NCBI GenBank assembly: GCA_025617375.2
Contig: JAMYGW020000001.1
Span: forward strand, 2,108,001-2,172,000
From: Acarospora socialis
Lineage: Eukaryota > Ascomycota > Lecanoromycetes > Acarosporales > Acarosporaceae
Direction: 5' to 3'
DNA: 64,000 nucleotides
Shown here: one piece after another, positions 33,709 to 45,846 of the stretch
How the letters are laid out: each line of letters begins with the position of its first letter
How positions within the stretch are numbered: position 1 is the stretch's first letter
Made by a program: the position numbers and the translations under genes
Notes under the pieces: model-generated
Databases searched by the model: none
Seen by the model: only the letters and a program-made list of their open reading frames with translations
Told to the model about the DNA's origin: nothing

Positions 33709-35263
33709 TGGTAGAGAGTGACGTCTCGCTGGTTCTGGCTAGCAATCAGCAGAAGAGGGAGGGAAAGGAAGGTTTGCGCAGATGGTTGATGGTCGAGGAG
33801 CATACAGGCAGGGAATCGTTCACAGGCGTTGTTTTGGGAATGGGGGATATATATCTGGATTGGATCGGATTGGATGCATCAGGTACTCGTCGTCATCTAG
33901 ATTCTTCTCTCTTTTTGTCGAAGATCTCATGGGGTTTTGGAGACTGGTTTGGTGTCCAGCCATCTGTCTGCGTCGGCGGGTTTGGGCGGTTTTGGTGATA
34001 GCAGAGCGGAGCGGGACAAAGCTAGTATAGCGGAAGAGCATAGCGAAGCACAGCAAAGCAAGGAGGCGTGTATATAGAGCAAAGCTTAAACGTACATAGA
34101 CGACGATATCGGATTTCGAATTATAATACGATCCGCCCATACCCTACACTGTCCCTCGTTACCATCCCGTACCCTCTCCATGTCCGTCCTCGTCACCGTC
34201 TCCGACCCCGGCGTCGCTGCCGTCGTGCAAGGCTTGGATGCTTTCCAGTGGCACTTCGCTCCTTGGTGATTTTGGTAGCGCATTGAGAATGTGGGTAAGC
34301 ATAGACTCAGGACTTGGGGGTCGTGGAGGGAAGGGCGGGACGGAGAGAAGGTGTGTTGTTTCGCTCCTGCAAGGTGGATTGGGCAGGCATTGGCTGTGGT
34401 AAGATCGCTGAAGGTGCGGGACGGGAGATGAGAGCACGGGAGGGGAGCGGTGGGTAGCGGAGGGAAGAGAGGGAAAGGGAAAGGGTTGGAGTGTGGGGAG
34501 GGTGGTGGTGGGGTGCCATGTGCAGGAGGTCGAAGGAGAAGGAGGGAGGAAAGAAGGGAGTGAAGGTAGTGTGAGTTAAGGCACTGTGAAAGGCGCGGCA
34601 TGAGGTAGGGAGGGTGTCATCGACCTCTATGGTCTTCCAGCGTCTCGACGATGGAGGATGTACGTCAGACGCGTGGAGCTCCCTGGGGTGAGATAAGTAA
34701 CTTCCCGCAATCAATGTATATCAAAGCAGCACCCTTGCTAAACAGAAAGATGGGGAACAGAGAAAAACGGAAGAGAGCAGAAGGGAAAATGAAGGGGAAA
34801 AAGGGGTGCAACAAAGAGAGGGAAAGACTAAGCAGGGAAGAAAAGGAAGAGACAACGAGACAGAGATAAGAAAACAGTACCAGCCAATATAGGAAGCGAA
34901 GCCAAGTGCATAAAAAACCGACCAACAACCGTACCATACGCAACCTTGTTCCTCGCAAGCTCATCCCTTCCAAACAACCCGAATCCGACAGTGAACGCCG
35001 AGCCTAGACCAAAAACCCATTGCCAAAGCCTTTCAGCCTCCGTGCCATGGCACAATGCTCTTGCCCCTTTCCGCCGGAACACCGCACCCCACGGAACGTG
35101 GCATGTCAACCATAACGCTACCACACTCTTGCTCTTCGAGTTTCGTCCTCACTAGCTAACTTCTTGCCCGATCTTGTCGAGGTCGAATCCGGTTGCTGCC
35201 ACCGCAAGCGCCGCTTTTTAGACCGTTTGGTTGGGGTCGTCGTTCAGGTGTGCAGTTACTTCT
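33709..35263. other. Intergenic with strand-skewed block at 34.1-34.6 kb
   Basis: No gene is assigned. Read on the minus strand, 34600-34320 is C-rich and 34250-34150 relatively G-poor to mixed, and an open frame at 34437-34159 ends in an acidic Gly/Asp-rich tail (GSDAGVGDGDEDGHGEG). This could be a small gene or a 3' end, but I could not find a consistent start or partner exon. Confidence 0.35.
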
Positions 35264-38200
35264 TCAGAGCGTTCGAACCCGGCGCACGCTCAAGTTCGAA
35301 GTGTTACTTCTGTCATTATTATTCTTCGAGTTCTCCGCCGGCTCTGTCTCATGGACGTGTAACATATCGATGATCGCTTGGAATCTCTCGGCCTTGGCCA
35401 ACAGCTTAGATCGCTCTCCTGCATCTCCCACCTCTCGAAGACGCATGTCCAGGTACGCTTTCTCCTCCTTGGCTAATATAATTGCGGTTTCGCCTGCGTC
35501 GGTCTGGATCATTGGATTCGCAGGTTTTTCAAGAAGCATCTTCACAATCTCGGCATTGCCCATGTATACAGCGTTCATCAATGCAGTGTTACCATCCTTA
35601 TCTTGAATATTTGGATCTGCATTGCTTTCAAGAAGCATCCTCACAATCTCAGCATAGTTCATTCCTACAGCTCTCATCAATGCAGTGTCACCATTCTCAT
35701 CTTGAATATTTGGATCTGCACTGCTGTCAAGAAGCATTTTCACAAACTCAGCAGAGCGCATTCGTATAGCTCCCATCAATGCAGTCACACCATCCTCATC
35801 TTGAATATTTGGATCTGCACTGCCGTCAAGAAGCATTTTCACAATCTCAGCATAGCCCATTCGTACAGCTGTCATCAATGCAGTGTCACCATCCTCATCT
35901 TGAATATTTGGATCTGCGCTGCCGTCAAGAAGCATTCTCACAATCTCAGCATAGCCCATTCGTACAGCTGTCATCAATGCAGTGTCACCATCTTCATCTT
36001 GAATGTCTGGATCTGCATTGCTTTCAAGAAGCATCTTCACAATTGTCTCATAATCCCGGCGTGCAGCCAACATCAATGCAGTGTCACCATGTTCAGTTTG
36101 CATATTAGGATCTGCGTGATGTTTAAGCAGTGTCTCCACAATTGCCTTATTACTCAGATAAGCAACCATCATCAAGGCTGTACCACCAATATTCGTTTGA
36201 GCATTCACCTCTGCACCATTCTCTAGCAGGATCTCCACAATAGTTTCATGTCTTTCCCTTGTAGCGAAGACCAGAGGTGTCCAACCGTGAACTGGATCCT
36301 TTGAATTGAGTTCAGCACCCTGTTCAAGGCAAGACTTTACGAGTCCCTCCAGTCCAAGGTATGACGCTACCATTAGATCGGTGCCATGTCCTGGGTATTC
36401 AATATTATGAGACTTCTCAGCGTCCCAGTAGATATGAAACCACGTCCAAAGGCGCTTCGAGTGACTTGCGCAGATCATCAGCGCTGCCTCCAGCATCGCT
36501 GGGTCATCCAAGCTATCCGCTCCACGCAGGTGCAATGACCAGTTGTGCGCTGCATATTCCAGCAACGGATGCCTTTCAACATACTTTTTCATGGTAGCCA
36601 AGCGATTTTCCCATGAGTCGTCATTTCTAGTTCCTAATAAGCTGAATTTGAACTCTTCGCTCTCTTTGCTGTCCTTCTTGCTGTCTTCCTCTTTCTCATG
36701 TAGTACTAAAGGGTTACTTTCAAAAATGTCAAAAGATAGGTAAGAGATACATATCGTTGTAAGGACATGGTTCGACTTTGCTGGCTGTAGTGAGTGCCTC
36801 CAAGAGTCCGGACCAGCAACGATGCTAGCAGGGTCGGAAATAGTGTTCTTCGCCACGAGGAATTCTTTCGCCGTCTGGTGAATGAGATACACGGTAGAGT
36901 CTCTGATAAACACAAAAAGACCGCAGAGATCTCGAACTGTTGTCTGGAATGACCGTTCTGGGTCCAGCTCTAGGTCTTCCATGGAAGTAGCACCTTCTTT
37001 CATCGATAGAGCGATGTTCATTTCTATGAGATTGAGCGGCCTCTTAGCGGCGACGATGATGTGGAGAAGCTTTCTCGCCTGCTCTCTATCAAGGCTTTGG
37101 CTCAGGATTCTCTCGTATGCCTCATCGACCGACTTGGGTATAATTTTGATGAGTTGAAGCAATTTGCTCTTTGCAGTCCCTGCATTCTTCTCAAGCTCCG
37201 GAAAGACAAGCGCCACCCAGAGATAGGTTCGATTTTCGATACTACGGAGTTGTTCTTGCACGGCGATATGTGCATCATCATCTACGCCCTTTCGGAGTCT
37301 TCGGCTGTTCAACCGTTTCACCTTCTCTTTGATGACCAAGTCGATCTCAACACGTATATCTTCAATCTCGGCCTCACTCTCGCCCATTAACTGAACGGAA
37401 GCTACATCTGGGTTCTCTTCCGAGAATGCATCGCCTATCGAAGCATACGGGCGGCTAACGACGATGAACTTTAGTTTCGTTGTAACCCCTGGGTTCTGGT
37501 AATATCTTGCCAGCTTCTTGATGAATGGCAGTCGCGTTGACTCCGCGCATTCGTCAAGTGCATCAACTATGCAGACTATGCTACCTGCGTCCGGATCAGC
37601 TACAGCCGTTATGAATATACTCCACAGCTCATTGAAAAGTTGAGGAAGCTTATTTCCATTGCGTCTGTATTCTGGAAGGGCATGTCTTAGAAGCTTTTTG
37701 TTCTGCGAAAAGAGCTGATGGAGAATGGCGCATAGGGCATGTGTTACACTTCTGCCTTCTTCGCTGTCATCCTTGAAGAAGTAATAACAGATAGTATTGG
37801 CATCCGCGAGTCCCTTCTGATACTCATCTATCAGAAACCGCGACAAAACGGACTTGCCGCAACCCGGATCCGCGGTAACCCAAAGCCAGGTTGACCCTTG
37901 CTCCTCGAGCCATCTCTTATACTTTGGATGACGCAAGAACCATTCGCAGGTCCCTGGTATCCGGTCCGGATTTCTGTTCTTGTTGGACTCATAATCCGTG
38001 GTTCGAAGACATTCATAACATGCGGACTCCTCTGTATTCCTATGCCAATCTTTCAGTACTTCTCTACCGGCTGTCGATTCTGCCAGTTGGAGCTTTCCAT
38101 GCTCTTCCTGTTGTTCGCGAGAGACCCTGAATAGCTCTTTGACTTCTTGATTCTGGCGCTCAAGGTAAGATTCCAAGCGTGATGTACGCACTCGTTGGTC

Positions 38201-39160
38201 CTCAGCATCAATAATCCATGTCAACTTGTCGCAGGCAGCTTCCAGGTCTTTGATGGCCACAATGATAGTTTTCCAGCTATCAGCTTCAACGACATTCCTT
38301 GCCCATTGGTAGGCGGTATTCCGATTGAACTGGCAAGCAGCTCTGGCTTCGTACTCCAGCACGTGCGTGTAGAGCTTCGTTATCGAGCTTTGAAGGTCGT
38401 CCTTAAGTGGAAAATCCACATCAGCAAGATAGACTTGCTCGACCTGAGTATAACGGCGAATGAGGTCCGATATGTATTCAAGGCCGTCAGTTGCGGCCGT
38501 TCGCTGCTCGCTGTCCTTGGTTATCAGCTACTGGGCGGATGATCAGCTGTTGTAACAATTCGGGTGGGATCTCAACACGAACAGGAAGCAGCACACAGAC
38601 ACCTGCCCAGGGCAATCCAGCGTGGATGGGATCCATGCTTGCTGCGCTAGTAATAAAGTCCTTTCCAACTAATACCACCTTGACAATCCGGTCGACTTGT
38701 TGTCTAACCTCAATTGACTTTCCACCTATTTGCAACTTCCATTGCTCTTGTTTCATGGTCTCCAATTTCTTGGCAACGAGGGCTGACATTTGTTTCTCCC
38801 TCTTCGAAGGGTGTCCATTCGCTAGTGTTGACGTCAACGGAATCTCAGGCTCAGACAGTAGGATTTTCTCGAAGACCTCGACAAGTTCCTTCTTGTCGGC
38901 TTGCAGATTCTCGTATGCTTTGTCCCAGAGGCTACCGCGAGACTGGCTGTTGTTTTGCGGAACCTACAAAGCGGTTAGGGAGTCTAGTTCGGACGCAAGA
39001 CCTCTGCTAAACTAACACTCGAAGCGTCACTAGGTCCAGGAGCGAGAGTTGTTACAACGTTTGACGCCAGCGAGGCCAACGACGTTGGGTTCGAAGACGT
39101 GGTAGCTGCTGCCTTGGCCTCCGGCTTCTTGGACCTTCGCAACCATGAAGGACGATGCAT
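35264..39160 (-). CDS. NLR-like receptor: NACHT_N, NACHT, ankyrin repeats
   Basis: Three exons, 39160-39017, 38963-38583 and 38515-35264, encode 1258 residues. A basic disordered N-terminus (1-55) is followed by the NACHT N-terminal domain of fungal NTPases (about 57-260; LWDKAYENLQADKKELVEVF, MDPIHAGLPWAGVCVLLP, EYISDLIRRY). The NACHT domain has Walker A ADPGCGKS (about 390-397) and Walker B VCIVDALDE (about 489-497), so it looks active. Helical winged-helix-like linkers follow, then nine full ankyrin repeats and a partial one (about 885-1200) and a charged tail. Proteins of this build act in fungal allorecognition and possibly in response to other organisms. The ligand-binding repeats are very alike: two neighbours differ at a single residue. 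No introns interrupt the NACHT or repeats. Confidence 0.9.
35530..36330 (-). repeat. Ankyrin-coding array, 99-bp period
   Basis: The 3' part of the NLR-like gene is a 99-bp periodic array (33 codons). The pair at 35820-35918 and 35919-36017 is almost identical in DNA; outer units diverge progressively. The unit consensus is G(D)TALM-A-R-GYAEIV-MLLD-SADPNIQDED. On the plus strand the array produces long shadow frames that are not genes. Confidence 0.9.
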
Positions 39161-40073
39161 TCTGGCTTGATCAAGATGAGGTAATACGTAGAGTATATAG
39201 ACACAGATAGAACTTGGACGCCAGCTATAGCGGCCCGAACATTGCAAAACACATAGTGGTAAGCTTTGTGTTGCGGCGAGGCTCCCCCCTTGCCAGTTAC
39301 AGCTGGGTTCCTCACCAATCGCAAAGCAACACAAAAGCCATTACAACAAGCCATTACAACAACGAAGGCAGCCTTGCAGACCACGACATACAGCCATATA
39401 ATAGAACCGGTTGAACGATTGTGTACATGCTGAACGCAGCGCAGTGAAAAGTCCATGCGAATCAATGATAACCATCTGTGAAAGGTATATATTCCGTCTC
39501 AGGAGAGGATGGACTGGTCTGTTTCTGAGTGATGTTCCACCCGTACTGTCATATGGCTCTACATGTGAGCTGGTTGCCACTTTTCCAAGACAAGGTCTTG
39601 AGGTATGCTAGGACCTTATTCAGAGGGAACCAATCTACCAGTTTGCCAAGTTAGATTTCTCGAGGGTCATATACTGCTGAGGGAGAATCGTTCGTATCGG
39701 TAGTGGGTAGCCAGTGGACTTCAATTCACTATTCCTCTTGTTGAGCCAACGTCAATGCCCTGACCTTACATGCCTCCTTAAAATATGGTCGAGTCCAATC
39801 CCTGTTCTGCTCGATTTATATTTTTGTCTCTGCTGCAAGGCGTTATCTGGTCTCTGCCAGGGGATAGATACATTCATTGTGTAGAGCAGAGATGTATTTT
39901 GTACTTCAGGAGCGGGTTTACTCAGACGAGCAATGTTGACGTCGTCGAGATACAATGATGTGATGGCGAGAAAGGAGGGCGGAAGCGTTTCTCTCCTTTG
40001 GCAACAAGGGACTAGCTAGGTACATTTGAGATTATCTTCAGAATGTCGGAAATAAGGTAGCTAGCGTCAACCA
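39161..40073. other. Intergenic, promoter side of the NLR-like gene
   Basis: About 0.9 kb between the GNAT stop and the NLR-like start. A TATATA on the minus strand near 39195, about 35 bp before the start codon, may be a TATA element. No gene was recognised. Confidence 0.4.
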
Positions 40074-40897
40074 TCAACTGCCAGAGGCCTCCAAGCACTC
40101 CTCAACCTTCCCACCCAAACCCCGCGGTTCCCTCACCATACAATAAAGCCTACAAACGCTCCCCCCATCCACGCACTCCATCTCCTTCACCTTCCGAAAC
40201 CCCAACCGCTCATAAATCTCCGTATTCGGCACCTCCCTCGAGCTCTCCAAATAGCACCTCCTCCCCTCCCTATCCGCCCTCTCCAACACCTCCCCAAACA
40301 ACCTCCTCCCCACCCCCTTCCCCTGCCACTCTGGCCGCACCGTCACGATATTACAGAAATAATACCCCGCCTCGTCCGTCCACAGCTCCTTCTGCGCGAC
40401 CGCCTGGTTCGCTTTCCAGATCCAGTACCGCCGCACGTTGAGTCCGCCGCGGCCGTAGTAGGCGTTCATGCCTAGCTGCTGCAGCCAGAGCAGCCAGGAT
40501 TGGAACAAGGCGTCCCAGGTCTGAGGGGCGGAGGGAGGGGTGGGGGGTAGCCACATGGCGACACCGAGGACTTTGGAGGGCGTGGAGGAGGTCGGGTCTT
40601 TGGCGACGTGGAAGAGCGCGTTGCGGATCCCCCAGCGGCAGCGGATGCCGAGGGAGACGCGGTTGCGCGTTAGGGAGAGCTGTGAGGGAGGTGGGGTCAG
40701 TGGAGTTGAGATTGGTAGGTAGAGGCTGAGTGGGGACGCCAAGGCGGGGGGAGCGGCGGGGGGCAGGAGTTGTTGCGCACCTTTGATCGATCATCGTATA
40801 TCCAGCGATTGTAGGGGTCGTCGGCAAAGGCTTGTTGAATTGTGTCGATTGCGCCGGGGATGTCTTCCTCCGTCAGTGGGGTAATGACAATTGGCAT
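40074..40897 (-). CDS. GNAT-family N-acetyltransferase
   Basis: Two exons, 40897-40781 and 40679-40074 (101-nt intron), encode 240 residues. The start MPIVITPLTEEDIPGAIDTI is the first strand and helix of the fold. Motif A, the acetyl-CoA binding loop, is clear: VTVRPEWQGKGVGRRLFGEV with the QGKGVG signature. Motif B follows as CYLESS and NTEIYERLGFRKV. The pattern CYLESS-NxxxYxxxGF is common in mould GNATs of unknown substrate. The gene is C-rich in its 5' half and G-rich in its 3' half in the coding sense. Confidence 0.85.
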
Positions 40898-41341
40898 CGT
40901 TATCTTCTCGAGAGATGGCTGGTGAATTCATTCAGGGTAGGCTCATGGAGGCCATTAGGAAAGGTTGAGACCCTTCTACTGTGATTAATGTGCAACAGCA
41001 TTGTGCCATGCTCATCCTCTCAGAGTAGCATATGTGAAGTCTTCACTCGTCACAGGATCGCGAACGGGACCCCGCCAACGCCAACCAAGAGGGGTATGTC
41101 CTTGCGGTGAACTGACACCGCCAGACTGATGTGTCTCAAGGAGATCATACTCTGGTGGTCTGCTCGCAATTCTCAATTTGCGGAATACGTTGCTAGGCTG
41201 ATTGAAGATATTAACAGTAGAATTGAAGTTGATATAAACATCTAAACGAGTAGAGTACCAACAGATCCAGACTACCGTACCCAACGCCTTCACAGACCAT
41301 GAGGAATCTTGCCAATACCATATACAGATTGCTCCTCGTGA
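40898..41341. other. Intergenic between FZO1 and the GNAT gene
   Basis: A 444-bp gap between two tandem minus-strand genes. No additional gene was seen. Confidence 0.45.
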
Positions 41342-44300
41342 TCATAACAATTCCCCAGCCTCATACCCTCCGGCTATGCCTGGCGCCGGTCCCTCAAGGT
41401 CAACACCCTCTACGCTCCTACCGACCTCCGCACTTTCCCTTACTAGATTGCCAAAGTACTTCCTAGCCACCTCACTCTCAATCTTGACTTTATCGGTGTC
41501 GCGCTGTTTCTGCGCGAGATGTTCGACAGAGCGCTGCAGGCCGACGCGCAGGTTGTCGGCAGGGATACGCAGGACTTTACGAACCTCGGCAGCGATACGG
41601 GTGGAGTTGGTGTGCGGGTAGTCAAGAGCGTGCAGGCGGTGGGAGAGTTTGTTGCTGAGGCGCTTGGGGAGGGAGTGAGGGATGGAGGTCAAGGCGTAGG
41701 ATGTCGCGAGGATTACTGGAAGGTGTTAGTATATCGTGGCATGGAAGGTCCGGTATCAATAGGATAGGGAAGAAATAGCGAAGAAAGGACGTAAGGCAAC
41801 GTACCTGCAGCGACAATTCCCGGAAGAATTAACCTTCGCATGTTCTTTCCCCCCATTACTCTGGCTGCTCCCATGGCACCATCGATCCAACCGACACCGC
41901 CGATCATACGTCCGCCGAGAACACCGACCACCGTCATGGCCATGCCGGTACCAGCAACCTTTTCCTGTCTCTCCCATAGACTGCCCACGTCGAAGAAATC
42001 CCACACTTCAACCTCCGCATCGACTTGTCTAGCCAGTATGTCCCGCTTCCGGCGGAACATGGCTTCACTTCTGAAGCTCAAGTCGGTATATTCGTCGCCC
42101 AAGTGCGAGATTCCCAGACTCTTGATGGTAGAGACACCCTGAACGGTCTTACTTCGTGCGTCTTCCTCGCAAGCAGTAACTGTAGCGGAGATTTGCTCCA
42201 ACATCGCAGCCTTCACATCTTCCGCAAACTGAAACGCATTCAACAAGCCCGGATACGGCACCCCCAGCTCAGCGTCAGCCACTTGGGCGATAGCTGTGGA
42301 GAGGGTATCACGCGTGTGGTCATAGGTCTCTGAGCATGTGCTTTCAATTGTCTGCTCAATGTCTTCGCTCACTTCTGCACGAGCTTTCTTGGATTTCTCG
42401 AGGACAGGTTCGAGGTCTGCAAGTTCCTTTGTGACTCTGTCGAGCTCCGATTGTGCTACATCTCGGTTCACGGTGGCCAAGACATTCAAGTCTCCGAGAA
42501 CATTGAGAAGATACGTTTTGGCCGGAGCAAGCTTGGAACGCGCGCGTTTCTCTAAGACGAAACGACGTAGTGCTCCTTCAAGATTTTCAAAGTCACGCAA
42601 CTTTTCCTTCTCTTTGCCCTTGCCTTTCCCGCTGGGCGACCCGATTTCACCATGCTTGCCGATGGGTGATTCCTCGTCGTCTGAAGGTGGAGAATCGCCA
42701 GGACCATCGTCCGGAGGATCCGAACTTCCACTGCCGCCTCCTCCTCCGCCTGATGTAATTGCCACAGGGATAGCGTTACTGGAGACGAAATGCACTAGCT
42801 CTACTGACTCTTTGAAGGTCCGGGGACTGAGAGTGGCGACCTGTTCGAGTATCATCCGCTGACATCGTTCCTTATCTCGGATGTTGTCAAAGCCATTGAC
42901 CACAATGAAAATGTATGCTTTCTCGTGGGCCGCGTTCCAGATGAACTCTTTTGCGGAGAGAGTAAAATGGTTCGCTGCAGACACAACGAAGACCACTACA
43001 TCAATCTCTTCCTGCCTTGCAAAGACTGCTGTTGTCTTCAGTGAGTCCGAGTTGAGACCCGGAGCATCGATGATGGATATATCGACAACACCATTATTCA
43101 GCAACGACTCATCAATCGCCCGAATGTCCTTTACGTAGACCTTGCATTGTGTGTATTGGTCGTTGTCTGTGACAATCTTCTCCAGCTCTTGCAACCTATA
43201 CACATCGTAAGTGCTCTCGTCGTTCCGGTTGTACTGTGCATCCTTGTGTACAGCATGTACTTCCTCAACGCCCCCATTTTCTCTCGCGTCGAGAACCTCG
43301 CAGAAAATGCTCGTACACGGTTGTTGGTCCTCCGGTAGCACTTTTCGTCGTAAAAGTGCGTTGCAGAAAGTCGACTTCCCAGCGTTCAAGTCTCCCGTGA
43401 CCAGAACTTTACTTGAAGTATCCTCTATCCTGTCTCGTAACGATAGCAGGTGCCGTATGCTTTGACTGATCTTGCCATCCAAAAGAGAAGCGATCGAGTG
43501 TTTCTCCAATGAATGGACTAATTCGGTCTGCGAGAGCGCTCCCAGCTTAAGGTCTAGTTTCAGTATCGAAAACTCTTGCGCTATCTGCGGTGTTATCAAC
43601 CTCGGTTCTGGTGCCGCCCTCCGTTCTGCCACAACACTAGATTCAGCTGACGAGTCCTCCCCAAGAGATGTAGCCGCTCGTCGGTGGCCTGGTCGTAGCG
43701 GGCCCTCCGTCTGTGGCTGGATATTGCCGGCTGTTGACTGTGCATGATTGAGGCCCGGCCTAGGATCTTGTCTTGATGGTGATGGACCTTGCACTCGCTG
43801 CACAGAAGGGTAGTGCGCAGGCCAAGTGGAGTTCATCTGCTGGAGGTCTTTGAGAGTCTCGACAGTTCGGTTGATCGCGCGGCCGAGAGCGACGCGATTT
43901 TGATTGCTACCAACCATCAGCCTCGGGCAAACATCATAGAGATTTCAGCGTACTAGTAAAGTTGGTGTATGTGGCTTGCCAGAGTGCGCCTCTCATTCTC
44001 CGCTGTCGACAACTACTTGTCAGCCATTGTTTCCTACTACCTCCAACCATCACAATGAGACTCACAAGTAGCATTGCTCTCCCCTGACTTCCCCGGCGTA
44101 TGAGTTGGTGTAGGTCTATCCGTTGTCATCCCGGGATGCCATCCGCGCATACCACCGTCATTGCTTTGACTATCGCCGGCAATGCTTCCCCCATAACCAG
44201 AGTCATTATCCAGCGATGCCATCAGCGCTGCCGCACTAGCTGATGTCGAGCCGGATCCGACTGTCATATAGTGTGGCCGTCCAGATGTTCGATTTATTGG

Positions 44301-44402
44301 GTTCGTGGAAGATCGCGCATTTGAAGGTCGAGCGGAGGAGGGAGAGCCGGAGTGAGAGCCGGAGGAGGAGCGACCCTCTTGGGGGCGGTAGTGTTGACTC
44401 AT
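41342..44402 (-). CDS. FZO1: Mitofusin Fzo1, outer-membrane fusion GTPase
   Basis: Four exons, 44402-44066, 44002-43954 (49 nt), 43906-41805 and 41715-41342, encode 953 residues. The first 112 residues are Ser/Gly-rich and disordered. Exon 2 adds SENERRTLASHIHQLYY, which leads in frame to NQNRVALGRAINRTVETL. The ATG at 43917 is therefore probably internal to an intron boundary and not the start. GTPase motifs are GDLNAGKST (300-308), a DAPG switch (409-412) and NGFD (466-469) at the G4 position. An insert of Gly/Ser/Pro/Asp follows (about 515-560). Coiled coils flank two hydrophobic segments near the C-terminus (AMTVVGVLGGRMIGGV and LILPGIVAAVILATSYALT). Fzo1 tethers and fuses mitochondrial outer membranes. 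It is divergent from VPS2. Confidence 0.93.
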
Positions 44403-44802
44403 TGTCAGTTTGAAGCTGAAGTTATCCCGTAGTCTTCATTCCAATGGTGACCATAGGTTGTCGTGATGTTATCTTGAAATGAGAAACTTCAACTCATGCT
44501 ACCTAGAAGGGTAAATTTCCAGTGGCGTAGAGAAGGGCAAGTTGATTAGCGCGACCCGGTAATTTATAAACATTAAGTTACACCAATACCGGTGCGGCTC
44601 GGGGAGATCGGGGATATTCCGACGTCATTCGGAACAAGTCGCTTATCTTAGGCTTCAAGATCGCATTGTACTGTAGGTGACAAAGCAGAACACGACGGCT
44701 CCCATTCAATCGCGAGCTCTCATAGGAAGCTCCTGACACGGTTGAAGTCGACCTTTCTCACCGCTCGGTCGCCTTGTCTCTAATTGTTGCCTGCTCCTCA
44801 TC
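44403..44802. promoter_or_regulatory. Divergent promoter region FZO1/VPS2
   Basis: A 400-bp spacer between two start codons on opposite strands. No TATA box was identified. Confidence 0.4.
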
Positions 44803-45846
44803 ATGAACGTACGTGATTGTCGATCTCCTCAGAGCAAAATGGGATCTCAAGTGACGATGATAGCTAGATTGTCGAATGGGCTTTTGGGAAGCGCATGACA
44901 CCGCAGTCCGTATTTACCATCAGTTCCATTTGGTCGTTCATATATATGACCCTTTGCACATTGTTGACACAACCTCCAGAGAGCGGTTGCGCAAACACCA
45001 ACGAGCCCTCGAGAAGACCCAACGTGAGCTCGACCGAGAGCGGGTTAAACTGGAGAACCAAGAGAAGAAGTTGATCCAAGACATCAAGAAGAGCGCCAAG
45101 AATGGGCAGATGGGCGCGTGTAAGATCCAAGCCAAAGATCTGGTGAGGACGAGAAGGTAGGGGCCCGGATTTGCGCAGAGCGAATGCCCAAGGAAGACGA
45201 AGCTTCAATAAGGGCATACTTACAAGACGAAGCTATCATACGACCATACAGACTGACATCTCACCATCAGATACATCCAGAAGTTCTACCAGATGCGGAC
45301 CCAGTTGCAGGCCGTATCACTACGAATACAGGTAATCCCATCAATCTCCTCAGCAACCCCCCGAGAGGCTCACGAGAACTCTGCCCAGACCGTACGAAGC
45401 AACGAGCAGATGATGCAATCCATGAAAGGCGCCACATCCCTCCTAGGCAGCATGAACCGGCAAATGAACCTCCCCGCACTCCAACGAATAGCGATGGAGT
45501 TCGAGAAGGAAAACGACATCATGGACCAGCGGCAGGAGATGATGGACGATGCCATCGACGACGTGACGGGTCTCGAGGACGAAGAGGAGGGCGAAGAGGT
45601 CGTCAAGGAGGTCCTGGATGAGATAGGGGTTGATCTGGGCCAAGCGGTCAGTCCCTCTTCCTACATTTGTAACGCGCTATCCACCATAGTACTGATACCC
45701 TGCGTCAATCACAGTTGGGCGAGACGCCCTCGGGTCTGCAGAAAAATGCAGTGCCGGATGGCAGAGTCGCGGAAGCGATCGGTGGAGGTGGAGGGAGTAC
45801 AGATGACGACGATCTACAGGCACGACTGGACAGTTTACGGCGATAA
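44803..45846 (+). CDS. VPS2: ESCRT-III subunit Vps2/Did4 (CHMP2-like)
   Basis: Six exons: 44803-44808 (6 nt), 44868-44905, 44980-45156, 45271-45331, 45389-45646 and 45715-45846, giving 223 residues. The first exon encodes only Met-Asn, and the second joins to give IVEWAFGKRMTPQ and then ERLRKHQRALEKTQRELDRE, the conserved basic helix alpha-1. Helices alpha-2 to alpha-4 contain MKGATSLLGSMNRQMNLP and the acidic GLEDEEEGEEVVKEVL. The C-terminus DLQARLDSLRR is a MIM1 motif that binds the MIT domain of Vps4. Vps2 caps ESCRT-III filaments on endosomes, where they form multivesicular bodies. Donor of intron 2 is a weaker GTCCGT but gives the only reading that matches the family. Confidence 0.93.

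Noticed and set aside
35482-36226. Series of plus-strand open frames with repeated WIC-A-KK-HN peptides, and a CRISPR-like periodicity
   Set aside because: They are the opposite strand of the ankyrin array of the NLR-like gene. The 99-bp period has no spacer/repeat division and matches 33-residue ankyrin units.
43915-43917. ATG at 43917 as FZO1 start
   Set aside because: It falls inside a 47-nt intron when the upstream exons are joined in phase, and the family leader is upstream.
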